Shown: positions 1-12,928, numbered from the stretch's first letter. The stretch: DNA of 50,952 nucleotides from Scenedesmus sp. ARA3 (GCA_004335835.1 RWJK01001792.1:1-50952), one strand, 5' to 3'. A program made the numbers and translations. Notes: generated from the letters alone by a model not told the origin.

Positions 1-568
1 TCTGCTGCTGTGGCTGCGCCGCCGCCGCTGTTGGCCTGGTGGAACCCAAAAGGGTCCTCCAGCGGCCCGCTGCTGTTGACTGCTGCTGAGGCCTCCTCAG
101 CTGCCATGATCTGTGATTGTCGGACACACACAGAGCAGGAGGCAGAGCCACATCAGTGCACTAGCTCAGGCAAGTTGAAGCAGCAATATTTTCATGCAGC
201 TGGCAACCACTGCCACACGCTGTTGTCAGCAAGCATGCAAAGGTTCAGCAGCGTTCAGGGCAACTGAGCACGCAATGCCGCACAAGGAGCGCTTCCTACT
301 CCTCACCGCTGCCTGATTGAGCTCGTCAGCCATCGTGTTGAAGTGACCCGCGTGCTCCCCAACCAGCACAGCACAGCCCGCCACAGCAGCCTCTGCCAAA
401 TTGTGGCCCCCGCAGCCCTCCAGCAAGCTGTTGCCCACAAACGCCACCTCCGACACACTGTACATCAGCGGCAGCTCGCTCGGCGCATCCACCAGCAGCA
501 CATCCACACCCTTCAGCAGCGCCACCGCAGCCTCTGCAGTGCATGCAGCGCCAGCTTCTGCTGGCGCC

Positions 569-602
<34 letters not shown>

Positions 603-3600
603 AAGGCACCTGGCGCGAGCTGATGCCACCAGGCCTGCTGCTACCCATGCGTGCACTGAGGCTGCCGAACAAGCCGTTGCTGCTGCTGCTGCTGCTGCCG
701 GCAGAAGGCTTGTGCTGGGCCGCCGCTGCTGCTAGCACTGGTGTTGCTGGCGCAATGATGTCTACAACTTGTGACCATAGCAGCACCTTCAGCGACAGCT
801 CCTCTTCAAGCATCTGATGGCAGGCACGGCAGTAGCAGCAACAGCAGGCGACAGCCAAACCATCAGAAGCTGATCAGGCCGTCATGGAAGGGGAGCTGAG
901 TATCATATTCTGCGGCCTGTTTACGCTGCTACGCCAGCTATTGCAGATTCCTGTTCACCAGCCAAGTCAGCTACAGCGCTGGTCAGCCACTCACCGCTGC
1001 CACCTCCCTGCAGCGCGAAGGTGTGCGGGGCACCAGCACCGTCAGCAGCCCCTTCCAGTCGCCCCGTAGCCGCACATGGCAGCTGCCGACTGCCTCCTCC
1101 TCCCCAGGTGCAGTGTGCGCAGCAACCCACATCGGCCGCCCAGCCACTGCCTGCCGCAGCGCAGCAATCCTGCAGGGTTTGTGGCGCAGCGGGCAGAGCA
1201 GCAACGCATGGGTAAATCTGAACGACCGCTAGCCAGCCAGGACCACCTACTTGACATAAGAAAACTTTACATTATGCACATTTGCTGCAGGCCGACAGTA
1301 CTGCTTGCATGACGCGCGCAATGCTTCTGCATGGCCGCACACTGCGTGGGCAGCAGCTGACACAGCACATCGCCGCACCTGCCAGGGCGCGGCTTCCACA
1401 GGTGCCACACGCTGGTGCCCAGCGCTGCTGCATACTTGAGGTCGCTGCACCAGCCAGGCATCTGCCCCAATGTTGCACCCAGGATGCGGAAGCGCCCCAC
1501 GTCCTGCAAGTTGCATGAGTTCGCATACCAGTGCAGTAATCAGCAGCAGCACTGATCTCAACACCAACACAAGCCTGATCACCAGTGGTGATACAGTGCA
1601 GCAATGTATGACAATGCAGGGTCAGCTCTATGGAACCTGCCTCAGGACATCAGCCAACCACCTGCTGTGCCCCCAACTCGGCACGTGCATGCATAAACTC
1701 GTGTGACCGCCGCAATCGCTCTCTCTGCACCACTCACAATGTCGCTCTGCGGCACGATCAGGTTGAAGCTGCCCAGCATGCGCCCCAGCAGCGCCCGGCG
1801 CGGCATGCTGCTGAACCAGGCCAGGAACAGGCGGCTGGATAAGCGGGCGTTCAGCAGCGCCAGCCGCACGCCAGCTGTCGCGCAGCATTCGACCAGTGCA
1901 GGCCAAGTTGGGCTCTCCTGCAAGCACGGAAAGCCCAACATGTGTGATGTAGTCAAGGAATGGGCAGCTGTTAGATATAAGCACTGAGTTTTGCAACATG
2001 CTAGCAGGCCATCCAGGTCAGATCTACGCACCAGCGACACGCAACAGAACAGCGAGGGCCTTTCCGGTCACTACCGCCGCATGCAGCAATGCAAGTGCGA
2101 ACGGTTAACAGCTGCTGCGCACACTGCTGCATCTGCCAAAGTAGCTGCAGCCGTGATTGATTTGCCCCCTGCATCAACTCTGCTGCTGGCTGCCACCGCT
2201 GGCTGCTGTGTGTCCATGCGCGCACCATGAGGATGCATGCCTGCGGCTTCCAGTGTGCCAGGAACTGCCGAATACACAGCACGTTGTCCAACGGCAAGAA
2301 CTGCACTGTCACCTGCAGCAGCAGCAGCAATCACAGCAGTGGATGTTCACCATGCGACCTGAGAAGACCCTGGCTGTGTGGCATGATGCATGCAGCAGGC
2401 ACACAACACCATGGGAGCGCCAAACAGGTGCACACATGCTCATAAGCTCTTGCAGGATTTGCATAACACGCAGCATGCAGCTGCCGAGGCATCTGCTCAG
2501 CTCGCAGCAGCGCTGGCGGACCTACCCGGGACGGAAGCGAGTTCTGCAGCAGCGTGCGCGCCTCTGGCGTGCTGGTGGTGAGCAGCACGTGCACGTGCTC
2601 GTTGTATTCCTGCAGAGGCACGGAAGCAAGCAAGCAAGAGGGCATGCCCGCAAGCAACTTTAGAATCAGACAAGCATCAGCATGTGTTTGGTGCAAGGAT
2701 ACTGGCAGTGCATGGCGGCCAAGTCTTACTGCAGGTCGGGTTTGCAACAAGCTATTTAGACGGCTGCTGGCCGCTTGTGATGACAGCAGCTGGCTGTCAG
2801 TGCAGGTGCATGGAGCAGACGCCATAGTGCCGTCACTGCAGCACCACTGCTCCACCATCACCCCGTGCACACTTTGCACTGTTGCCGCACATGCCACTGC
2901 TTGTTCAGCATAAGCAAGCTGACAGAACTCAAGGCATGAATCTGTCTCTGCTTGTCGCTGTGCTTGTTTTCTGCTTCCTTACCAGCAGGCATCGGAAGAT
3001 GACTGGTAGTGCAACAGCGCTCTCCCCTGCAGGGCAGCAGCATGGGATACAAACTTTGCCGTTTGCTAGCACGCAAGACTTTGAGCCAAACATGGTAACA
3101 ATCCAGGGTTAGCCTTCGCTGCCGCCCTGTGTGTGTTGCTGTCCTGCTGCTCAGCCGCATAGGCTCTGCTTGCCATCTGCTCCAGCCAACCGCCATACAA
3201 CCACAGGCAGCGGTGCGATTCCTGTTGCATACATATGACACAGATGACTGCGCACGCATGCCAGACATGGTTTGCTCCTGCTTGACCTGGTAGCGCTGAC
3301 CATTTTAATGTGCTTTGTTGTGAACCGCCGCTGCTGCTGATGCTGCTCCAAGTCAGTGCGTGCCCATCCATCGCTGCCTGGCAACGCTGCCGTTACTGGC
3401 AGAGCTGAGCGTGGCTGGCGCTGGTGCACTACACGGGCGTCACTTGACAAGCTGCTGCCGCCTCACCAATGCTGAGCGCGTGAAACCACAGCACAGGTCC
3501 TGCAGGACGCTTTACTGTGCTGAAGCCCAGCCTCTCATACTGCAGCAGCACATGCAGGCAGCATTTGTCAGTGTCCAGCGTCTGCAGCAAGCTGCTGGAC

Positions 3601-3735
3601 TGCAAATCACCTTTGCTTACCGCAACGTCCGGTGTTTGCTGCCCGGAAAGAGCCTGCACTGCTAGCTCGGCAGCAAACGAGGGCAGTGCCAGCAGGGACT
3701 GCACAGCAAGCACGACGCCACAGCTGAGTAAGTGT
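1..3735 (-). CDS. KDTA: 3-deoxy-D-manno-octulosonic acid (KDO) transferase, 3' end off the window
   Basis: Glycosyltransferase family 30 enzyme (WaaA/KdtA; KDTA in plants), which moves KDO from CMP-KDO to a lipid A-type acceptor. Phase-consistent exons on the minus strand: to 3621 (start near 3735 uncertain), 3539-3467, 3026-2983, 2609-2526, 2312-2226, 1917-1738, 1503-1379, 1169-995, 813-307, and 110-1 running off the window. Family landmarks in order: YERLG and GPVLWFHALSIGES (the Glu of GES is the family's conserved catalytic residue), VLLTTSTPEAR, ESPTWPALV (usual form ETELWPN), ALLNARLS, RPMWVAAHTAPGEEE, and GGHNLAEAAVAGCAVLVGEH. A poly-Ala run of about 10 residues, encoded by CTG repeats, sits in the 813-307 exon just before the second-domain motif. 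The first exon is unresolved: the stretch 3735-3622 encodes a hydrophobic segment but has no in-frame ATG, so an upstream exon is expected. The TGTAA signal was not examined because the end is missing. Family assignment is firm; the N-terminus is not. Confidence 0.93.
570..602. repeat. (CTG)n trinucleotide tract inside the KDTA coding sequence
   Basis: About 11 uninterrupted CTG units. Read on the minus strand in the KDTA frame they encode poly-alanine, so the tract lengthens a linker in the protein rather than breaking it. Confidence 0.9.
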
Positions 3736-4483
3736 CTGCTAGCGCTGTACGGTGCAAACAGCACGTGATAACATCGTTATTGTATTTACCAGGCTCTTGT
3801 AAGACAAGCTGCCCAGAGAAGCCCATGCTTCCTTCGCCCAACCCGCTGCAGTTGCACTGCTGCTCATTTCACAGCTCTCATGACGAGCTCATACTTCTCT
3901 AGTAGTAAACACGATAAACTTATACTGTAGTACAGGCCTGTGGCAGGGTTCCGAGCACTTCACCGAAAGTTGCTGCTGAGCGGGGGCAGTGCCACACAGT
4001 GGTGCACGTGCAGGAAAGCCAGCAAGCGCAAGCATGCACACAACAGCATCACGGGCCATGCCCCGGTGCTGAAGAGCGCTGAAGGTTGGCTGGTGACATG
4101 TGACATGTGACATGTCAGCACAAGCAAGCAACAGGGGTTTGGAACTGGGGCTTTGAAAGGGCCCCTATTGATTGTTTGGCAGACGCCGTCCCCAGAAATG
4201 ACAAACAAGCGTGGCTGCAATAGGGGACACATACAAACCAGTACTGCTGTGCCTGCATGATGCAGGGCAGCGCAACAATATGGCGTCGGGATTGTGCAGC
4301 TGAACTGAGCGCGTGTGTGAGTCCCATGTGCTCGTGCAAGCTCCTGCTGCTCGTGCTCCACCAAAATAAACCACCAATGCAGAAGCTGTCAAGAAACCAA
4401 TGACACCTAGCCTCAACCTCCACCTGCCCTGCAGGAAGCGTTGCACAATGTTTGAGCCTTGGGCTTCTCCCCTCCCTCGGCCT
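3736..4483. other. Intergenic, upstream of KDTA and downstream of the histone-fold gene
   Basis: No coding exon recognised. It should contain the KDTA promoter and first exon. A candidate ATG near 3876 on the minus strand opens a short frame ending in a GT donor near 3794, but its phase does not join the next exon. At 4093-4113 a 7-bp unit (GTGACAT) is repeated three times. Confidence 0.5.
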
Positions 4484-6034
4484 TCAGCTGTCCTCTGCCT
4501 CTGCTTCCTGCTGCTCATCGCCATCATCATCGCCATCATCCTCCTGCTGCTTCCCCTGCTGCTGCTCTTCTTGCTGCCGCTGCTGCTCTTTCTGCTCCTG
4601 CTCCTGCTGCAGACGCGCCAGCACAGATGCTGCTGACACCTTGGTTGGCACAACCTCTGCAGGACGCAGAGGCAGCAGCACGCACCGTTATGGCAGCCAC
4701 TTTATTTGCCGCTTGTCATCAGCCATTGGCTCCCGGTTGTTTCAGCAATGGCTGAACACAGCAGCAGCTGCACAAACCAACTGGCTCTGCCATGCAAGCA
4801 ACAGCATGATGCCTGACAATGCTTGCAGGAAAGCCTCCAAGTTGAACCTCCTGAGCTCACCGTGTAGGAAGTCCAGGGCATCCCAGCTGTGCACAACAGC
4901 AGCTGCAAGTTTCAAAGCAGGGGCAGGCGCAGGCAACAGCAGCAATAGTACTCAAGAAGTCAAAGCTTGGCTCGACATTGACATGCGAATGTGGGGCATA
5001 ATGTGCTCAAGCTCTGTGCTCATACATGTGCACACATGGCCCAAGACTACGGTTGCTACGTCATCCACATGCAACACTGCTGGCATTACTAAGCAACTCA
5101 CTGCTACAGCACAAGCCTGCCAGAGCCGCAACCAGCCTATCCCATTGCGCTGCTGCACCCTCACCAACATCCTTGTAGTCCAGCGTGTTGCTCTTGCGCT
5201 GCTCGTCCTGCAGCATGACCTCATGCGCCCTGCCTGCCACCTCTTGCAGGAACAGCTCCTGCAGGACAACAACACCAAATGCGAAGCATTTGAACAGATG
5301 ACAGATGCTGCTTAGAAGCCCAGCGGATGCAGCAGGAGTATATTACTACAAGAAGGTGGCAGCAGCAGGAGAAGGTGGCAGGAGCAGGAGAAGGTGGCAG
5401 CAGCAGGAGAAGGTGGCTTGCCTGGAGGTACTGCTGCTGTTGGTGTTGTATAGTGGATGGTGCTGCTGCTGCTGCTGCTGCTGCTGTTGCTGCTGTACTG
5501 TTTGGTGCCGTGAACAGCCAGCAGGCACAGGTGTCGGCCAGGCAATGACTGAGGTGCTGCAGGATGCCTAACCCTTAGCTTCTGGCTACACTACAAGAGG
5601 CAGTTTGCATGATCCACACGCAGGCGCATCCTGGGCAACATTGCTAGTTGAACAACGTCACTTCAAGCAAGCAGCTGACTTTACTGCAACATCTGCTGAA
5701 ACTCACTGTTGCTCGTGTTAGCACAAAGTTTGCGTCCGCTGAGATTGTCTTCACGTCAGCAGCCTCGCGCATCATCCTTTTCACCTTCGCTAGCGGCAGA
5801 ATCTGCAGAAGCAGGTTTGCCACAGTGATAGAATCGTCTCACAGAGGGTCCTAGTCAGCGCTGCTATCAGCATGGTGGGCGCAGCAACACAACGCATAGT
5901 GCGAGCAAAATTAACTTGTTGCTGGCACGTACCAGGCCGTGCGTGTCACGTGCTGCCTTGCCAGACGCTCCTCCTGAGGGAGCTGCATCTGCTGCTGCTG
6001 CTGCAGCAGCAGCTTCCTGCACAGCTTCTGCCAT
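4484..6034 (-). CDS. Histone-fold protein, POLE4/CHRAC1/DPB3 (NF-YC-like) family
   Basis: Five minus-strand exons join in frame (6034-5933, 5802-5707, 5258-5165, 4902-4861, 4656-4484) into 168 residues. After an Ala-rich head the second and third exons encode a histone fold: LPLAKVKRMMREAADVKTI, ISADANFVLTRATELFLQE and TLDYKDVAAVV, followed by WDALDFLHEVVP. This matches small histone-fold subunits that pair with an NF-YB-like partner, such as POLE4 of DNA polymerase epsilon, CHRAC1 of chromatin remodellers and plant NF-YC13-like proteins. The tail is Gln/Glu/Asp-rich and ends in an acidic stretch. The likely role is a nuclear DNA-binding heterodimer in replication or chromatin assembly. Choosing between POLE4, CHRAC1 and an NF-YC transcription factor needs a phylogeny. 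ATG 6034 was chosen, but an in-frame ATG lies six codons upstream at 6052. Confidence 0.87.
5350..5490. repeat. Minisatellite plus (CTG)n in intron 2 of the histone-fold gene
   Basis: A roughly 18-bp unit containing AGGAGAAGGTGGCAG is repeated about four times at 5352-5415, followed by a CTG tract at about 5459-5486. Both lie between exon 3 (5258) and exon 2 (5707) and are therefore spliced out. Confidence 0.8.
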
Positions 6035-7193
6035 ACTGAAGAAGCTGATCAATTGATTGATCTCTAGCCTTATTCGCTCGTAGAACGTAATTCAAAGGCC
6101 GCAGCGACCTGCCACCCGATTCCGCGCCTTGCTTAGTTCAAAAAAGTCACTTTAGAGCTTTTGAAGTATGCACCACGAACCGTATACCAGCGACCGTCAA
6201 AAGCAATAAATAAAGTAACTGTACACGTTAGTGATTACTCAAGTAAGATCACGGTCACTGCTCTGTTCCTGTGTTGCAGGGTGGTGCAGGTGCTCGTTCA
6301 CAGTGCTGCATTGGTATGTTCACCCAGAAGGTGCGAGCTTGACAAGCATCAGAAAAATTGTGGTTGTTGCGCTGCTGCTTGCACGCTGGATACATCGTGG
6401 GCAGCAAATGTGTCACTGTCACTGACGCTGAAGAGTGTGCATTGCAGGCTGTGCATCACAAGTGGTGTGTTCGCCCTGACTTGGCGTATGCAATGTAGGT
6501 ACAGCGGCACTGTGAAGTGTCATCGTCGCTAGAACCACTGATGGGCTGGCAACAGCACCCACTTGCAGAAGCAGGCCACAAACGCTGCTGTGGCAGCCAG
6601 AGACATTGGCAACGACGCAGCAGCACATGTGCAGGCCCCGACGACGTGGCCCGACTGCCTCCACATTAACCATACAGTGTGATCTGACCCAACTGGCCGA
6701 CTTCAGCAACACCTACGCTGCGCTGTGGCGGGAATCGCCCTCAGTGGGCTGCACTGCGGCAGTGGCCGGCAGAGCACGTGGCCAATAGGTGTGATGCATT
6801 GCAGGTCAACAGTGAAAAGTTCCACTGCTTCCAACCACATCCGAAATGCAGTCACCAACTCCTGTGAGCAGCTATGAACAGCTCTGTAAGTCAGAATTTT
6901 TTGCACTTGAGGCTTGCTACATTGCTGCAGCCTTTCACGGGCTGTGCACGTTGCACTGCTGTGCCTGCAACTCAGAAGCCAGCAGCCGGCTGCATCTGCT
7001 GCATTCTCTGTGCATTTCAGGGTTCTGCATGTTTCCACACCGCTGTACACAACACCTACATCACCGTGCACAACTGCACACCTGGTGGCATGCGCAACAT
7101 ACATTACACTACATTACATTACATGCTCCACTCAACGAGGAGGCAACCATTGATGCACATTCTGTACACACATTTGCAATATGATGCACCATC
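6035..7193. other. Intergenic, about 1.1 kb, no gene seen
   Basis: Frames here are short and resemble no family. The right edge holds the polyadenylation signals of the O-methyltransferase gene; the left edge should be the promoter of the histone-fold gene. Confidence 0.6.
7104..7123 (-). terminator. Putative polyadenylation signals of the O-methyltransferase gene
   Basis: Read on the minus strand, TGTAA occurs three times within 20 bp, about 70-90 nt past the stop codon at 7194. TGTAA is the usual poly(A) signal of chlorophyte green algae; the match is visible, its use is inferred. Confidence 0.6.
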
Positions 7194-9381
7194 TCACACA
7201 GGGACTGCCTCCAGTGTTAGCAGTATGCCGCATGAGGGCTTAATGCTGCGCAGCTTGAACCCTGCTGCTGCAAACAGCGCCTCAAACTCTGCTCTGTTGC
7301 GCTCCTTGCCGTCCCCAAAAGCCATGAGCATGTTCAGGTCGTTGCCGCACCTGCGGCACGTAAAACACACCGGCAGCAAGCGCTTTGGCACACTATGCAG
7401 TTAGTCTGCAGGCAGACATGCACCTACAACCGTTGCTTCAGCTGATGATGCAGTTGTTAAGTAGCCATGCATTCAGACATACACAGTCCAACATTGAGAT
7501 GCAATTTATTCAGATGCGCCGCTCACCTGTGTGCCTGCAGGCAGGGCAGCACCTCCTCAATTGTGTTGACTCCCACCACCACTGCATCAACACAAACACT
7601 CCCAAAAACACAGATGACGTACAAAAACCCCGCCCACCTGTGCGCATGCAGGCAAGGCAGCACCTCCTCGATTGTGCTGACCTCCACAACCAGCAGCATC
7701 ACCCTGGCCAGGTCAGCAGTGCTGATGCGGGACCTGACGGCCCTCAAGATGGCCACACAGTCCGAGTCAGACCTGCAAATCAGAAAAGCACAATGCACAG
7801 CATCCGCAGCATCAGTCGTACCTTATGTACAGCCGCTGATGTTCCATGTAAAGCGGAGCATGCGATTGATATGGCGAATTGAAGTTGCTGTGTTTGTGGT
7901 GGCGTCATGCAAGCTGCCAGGTGGCACGTCTCACCAGTCGTGCCGAATGTTGCGCGCGCACTATTTCAGCAGCCCCTGCACTGCTCATTCATAGCTATGA
8001 CACAAAACAGGCAGACAGACAGCAGATGGTATGTCTCACCAATCGTGCAGGATGTTGCGCAGCACATATGCCACCCTACCGCTGCTGGGAGGGGCTGGGA
8101 TGGTGCTGGCATCAAACATATCACCAGCCACCAGCTGCGCCCGTGGGGCCAAGCCGCTGTGTGTGGTCTGCCAGAGCTGCATCATCAGCAGCAGAATCAG
8201 GATAGCTAACACCGATGTCAGCACGGGCTTGAATAAGATGGGCGCGGGCGAGTTTGCCGTTGATCTGGCAAGAGTCACTGTTTTGCACATGTAGGTTGTA
8301 CTGGTGCTGATTCCTTGATAAAGTTAAAATAAGAGCAGGCAAGCCCTTCATATGTGTGCAGTGTGCATTCCATTTTGAACCTCCTGCCCGCTGAATGTGA
8401 CCTCGCACTCCCATCCACAAACAAACTGGCGACAACAACAGCAGGAAGTTCCCAAGACCAAGCAACCCACCGTCTCTGCGCGTGCAATCTGCCCAGGCTG
8501 ATCAAACAGCACTCCCTGAAGCTTGCCGTTGCTGCTCATGATGTCTGCCAGAAAGCCGCCAACACCCCCAGCCACATCCACCACGCAGTCAAACTTTGAC
8601 CAGGGGTAGTTGACCGCTACTGCTGTCCCGCCAAAGTGGTTGACCTCGTGCATGCCGGCATCAAAGGTGGCTGCATACCGGGGGTTGGCCTCTAGATGCT
8701 GCCAGAATGTTTGGCCGCCGCTCCAGAGCTCAAAAGGAACCCTGCCGGTTCGGATGCCCTGCACAACCAGGCGCACGAGTTCGATTGAGAATAATGTCAG
8801 AGCAGACCAGCAGCCTAGCGGCACTGGCAGCACCTGCTTCTAAGTATGCCTCCTGGAAAACATATGCAGGAGTGGTGGTGTGCAGAGCTGCTGCTGCTGC
8901 TGCTGCTGCTTCTTGTCAGGCAGCCTGGCGTATCTCACCTCTGCTAGGTACGCGTAGCCTGCAGATTGGTCCTCAAACATCTTCACCACGTTGGCCACGC
9001 TCACAGGGCTCTCGCGCGTCAGCGCAGCAGACACGCCATTCAGCGAGTACTGCCAAACAGGCCCAGCTGGCAATCCAAGCTGCTGCTGCTGCTGCTTGTC
9101 ACTGCACAGCTTCAGCTGTGCATCCTTGCCATCCTCCACTGCTGCCGTGTCAAGTGAGGCGCCTGCGCAGCCCATGCAGCAGGCACAGAACAACATGATG
9201 TTGCACTGCAGTTTTGTACAGTACATCTGACGCAAATCTCACGCATTTGATTAGAGTTGTCAGTGAAGCAGCTGCATGGCTCTTGCATCTGTAGTGAATC
9301 ACACATACTGATGCTGGCAATATAGAGGGCAGTGTGAGCACGTATCTTCCCTGTGCCCACATGCTTGCTGCCAGGCAACAC

Positions 9382-9428
<47 letters not shown>

Positions 9429-10235
9429 GTGCAGCTAACGGCGCACTTGGTGTTGCCTTGCCTTTGCACTTTTTGCGGTTGAGCATGCCAAATGCAGCAG
9501 CAGTAGCCAGCAGCCTCTCTAGCCAGTCAACTGGCACAGCAGGCCCGATGCTGCTGGCCAGCTCAGCGGCAGTGCTTGGCCCTGCGCACAGCAGATCTGG
9601 GACTCCAAGGTTGCTGAGTGCAAACAGAACCTGCAGCACAGCAGGAAACGTGCATGTGATTTGAGCTTGAGAGTGAAGCAACGGGTTGTGCAATACAGCA
9701 GGTTGTGCGTATGTGCTGGTGGTGAGGGAGTCAGCCAGTCGCAGAGGCACTTGCGAGCAAATCGTTTGCTGATGTGTTGGTGTCATACCTGAGAATGTGC
9801 GTATGCCCTGGCCAGCTCCCCAGCACGCAGCGTGCCAGGCTTGAGAGACACAACATACTCTGCAGCTCTCAGCACCCAGCTTCCGAGCCAGAACACCGGG
9901 TAAGGTGCTGATGTCGCCCAGCGATGGTCTCTGCATTGCAGCATCAGCAGCAAGTAGGAATTCCAGCAGAGCTGTTGCTGATTATCCAAGCACATCATCC
10001 TCCATACATACTGGTTATACCAGGTAACATTTGCTCGGGGAATTACGGTGGGATGTGCATCGAAACGACAGCATCACGCCAGACAATTTCCCCACCTTTG
10101 TGTGTTGCCATCCCAAGGCCTCACCAGCAGCACCAGGCCCGCTATGAACAGGCCAAGTCCCAAAGAAATCAAAGCTAAAATACAAACAATGACAGCTGCG
10201 ACAATCATGAGCGCATGCCCAATAGATAGAGCCAT
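7194..10235 (-). CDS. SAM-dependent O-methyltransferase (COMT/ASMT type) with N-terminal membrane helix
   Basis: Eight exons join in phase (10235-10125, 10010-9789, 9630-9342, 9162-8939, 8758-8471, 8176-8040, 7772-7638, 7350-7194) to about 520 residues. Residues about 5-37 form one long hydrophobic helix, unusual for this normally soluble family, so the protein is probably membrane-anchored. Then come the dimerisation/winged-helix region (VLFALSNLGVPD, YSLNGVSAAL, GIRTGRVPFELWSGG), the SAM site VDVAGGVGGFL, LVAGDMFDA, and NILHDWSDSDC, whose His is the catalytic base of plant COMT-type enzymes. The end is FGDGKERNRAEFEALFAAAGF. A poly-Gln run of about 15 lies between the two domains. The acceptor substrate (phenolic, indole or other hydroxyl) cannot be told. 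The third exon's donor is the least certain junction. A 74-codon open stretch upstream (10470-10249, another frame) might be an alternative 5' exon. Confidence 0.9.
7527..7585 (-). repeat. Tandem copy of the end of O-methyltransferase exon 7, with splice donor
   Basis: Lies 111 bp downstream of the true exon end (7638). On the minus strand it repeats TIEEVLPCL almost exactly and carries its own GTGAGC donor and an upstream AG. Including it (55 nt) would shift the frame, so it is treated as an intronic decoy. Confidence 0.8.
9382..9426. repeat. (CTG)n tract coding poly-Gln in the O-methyltransferase
   Basis: About 15 CTG units with one TTG interruption. On the minus strand they read in frame as glutamines between the dimerisation and catalytic regions. 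Confidence 0.85.
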
Positions 10236-12928
10236 GATCGCGGCTGACGATGCTTGTTCCCGCCACTGGCTTCTGTCTCAAACGTGCATTGCTGTCCACA
10301 TCAACGACTTGAATTACAGATGAGGTATCACTGCAGGGCCGTTTGCCTGTGAGACCTGTTGACGCCGGGGCACTGCAAGGGTTGTCAGCGGCAGGCTTAC
10401 CAACGTCCTGATCGGACGCCCTTGGACGATAAAGCGGGACAACTACGTCGGCACCATTTCGCTCCGGCATCCTTTTGCAGACACAGCTGTGGCAGCGTGG
10501 CGTGTGATCTCGTGCACAAAACTTAGGATGCGGGAGTAGCGTGGCAATTTCCAACCGTTGACTTTCAACACTGCCATGTTCTTCGTCTGCCTACAGGCTG
10601 TCGTTGTGCAGCCATGCGCAGACTCCCCACCCAGCACATTCTTCATGTTGATAAAACAGTTACACAATTGTACAGTCAACATGCTCTCCAGAAGTAGGCA
10701 CACTCGCAGTTGTCCCTGAAACACTACCCCAATGCACACACCGCCAGCCTCACTCTCCTCCCACCCTTCCGATTCAGCACAAACCGGTGTGAAGCCGCGC
10801 AAGGCGATGCCTTGCAGACCAACAGCACCGACAGCGACGCACATGTACACACTTCCAAGTTATCCTGCAAGTTATCCTGCAAAGGGGAGGCATGCTACAC
10901 TGCGCCAACACCACACTGTGACAGTTCAACATGCACACAAGGGCGGGCAGCACCAGCACACCACGCATGGCAGCGTGGCAGCGGCAGCACCCATGCCGCA
11001 GTCGGCAGCCCCCAAGACAAGCGTGGCTATACAGTTCAGCACCCCGGCAGTGCAGGACCCAACACAAGCTCCAGAGTGAAGTGGACTGCTGAGGAAGCTC
11101 CAGGCTGCAAGCTGAAGCTGCTATGCTACTAGCTCAAAAAGGATGAGCGGGGTGAGGTGTTGTTCCTTGCCAACAAGCCCTCTACATGCTCTCCATGACG
11201 CTCCTTGCGCTATGCAAAAACAACAACACGGGGCGCTGCACGCCAGCCACACTGAATGGGCGCCGGGAAGCACATGCCTGGAGCAGTTCACACCGCATTC
11301 AAAGACTGGTTGCAGTGCGACGAATCATACTAGTAAGATGACAGTGGCACATAGCGCTGCTGCTCACTCCATTTGTACAAACGCTCGTGAATGGTACGTA
11401 GCAGAAGAGCCCACAGCTCCTCAGAAGGAGCTGTGTAAATGCAAGCCACAAGCTGTGCACCCAAGAGGTGCGTGCGGCAATGCACACCAACAGGATCAGC
11501 ATGCTGCAAGGCACTGCGTGCACGTGATGCCTGTGATCACCAAGCTAGCAGGCGGGCACAGCACACCCACCTGCTGCTGCTGCCAGCACTGCCAAAGCGA
11601 CAATTCTTGCCTGAAACCATGCCTGCTGTGATAGCCTCTGCTCTGTCGTGCCGTAAACTAGGGTTGCAGCAGGCATTCAGCAATTGCTCCACAACAGCAG
11701 GCGCACAACCAGAAACAACAGCGAAGCGCGCATCACCCCCAACTGCAAGCGGTGGCAGAGCCTGCAAGATATGCGTACGTTACTAGTAGCACAGGCGGAC
11801 ACTCCAGGCCGCCTGCGAGCGCGCTGCAACAGCTGCATGCGCCAGCGCTGCGCTGCTGCATGCTTTGTTGGTGTGGTGCCACGCAAGCCAGACACAGAGA
11901 GATGCCTGCTAAGAGAGCAGCTACACAGAAAAGGGGCACAGCCGCTCGCCCCCACCCACCCACACCGGCTCTACAGCTGCCACGCAGCAACCTGCATGCA
12001 CCGGCTGATGTACCCCATACGTACAGCACGCAATTCCTGACCTTCCCTCACCCCCTGCCAACACAACAGGACCCACCCAGAACACCACCTCCTGGGAGAG
12101 CACCAGCACCAGCGCACCCTGCGAGCGCCGCCAAGCGCTGCGCCCCAGCGCATATGTAACACATCTACACGCCAGCACAGCCTTGTCAGCATGCCACTCG
12201 CCAACCTTTTCATTGCAGAACACACAATCACGTCGTCGACGCCAGCCAGTGCCGTGCGTTTTCACAGGCATCAGCTTTGTGCACCTCGCATGCCAGGCAG
12301 TTGCCAGCACGCGGAACTGGACACAGCAGCGAGCAGTGCTGAACTAGAATAAATGGCCAGCCGTACGTGCGCCCGGCAACGTATGCACGACTGCGCACAC
12401 ACCGCCGCACGCCCTGCTACAAGTGCTGATTGGCTGCGCATGCAGGGCCGGCATGGCTTGACGCCGCCCCTGCCAAAACTGCGCACAAAGAATCACACCA
12501 AGCAAGGTGGCAAAGCAAAGCAAGGCGAAGCAATGAGCCCAGGGGTACCCGGGCTGCAAAGCAGGCCTGCAGTCATCATCAGTCAGCCATAAGGCCGCAC
12601 AACACAAGGCCCACAGTCCAAAAACAACAGCCCAAAAAGCACACACCGCCCAGCCAACGGCGCGCTGCAAAGTTGCAGCCACGCACCAGCGGCAGCATCG
12701 CCGCTATACATCATGTCAAGCGGAACTTCAGCGTCCAGCCAACAGCAAAAGTGCAGCGCAAAAGCAGGAGTGTACAGCTGCCCGCCTCAACCCACACGTT
12801 CCAGCATAACTGGTGAGTGCTGTCGCATGCATGCATAGTCAGGCATCAAAACGCATGCTGGAATTCAATTGGGATGCAACAGGCCCGCACCCTCATGTAA
12901 GGCGCGGGCCACTTTGTTGCGCAGCACA

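Noticed and set aside
12344..12682. Minus-strand frame with two hydrophobic stretches, a possible small membrane protein
   Set aside because: It starts with GTG, has no similarity I recognise and is in G+T-skewed DNA, where hydrophobic frames arise by chance.
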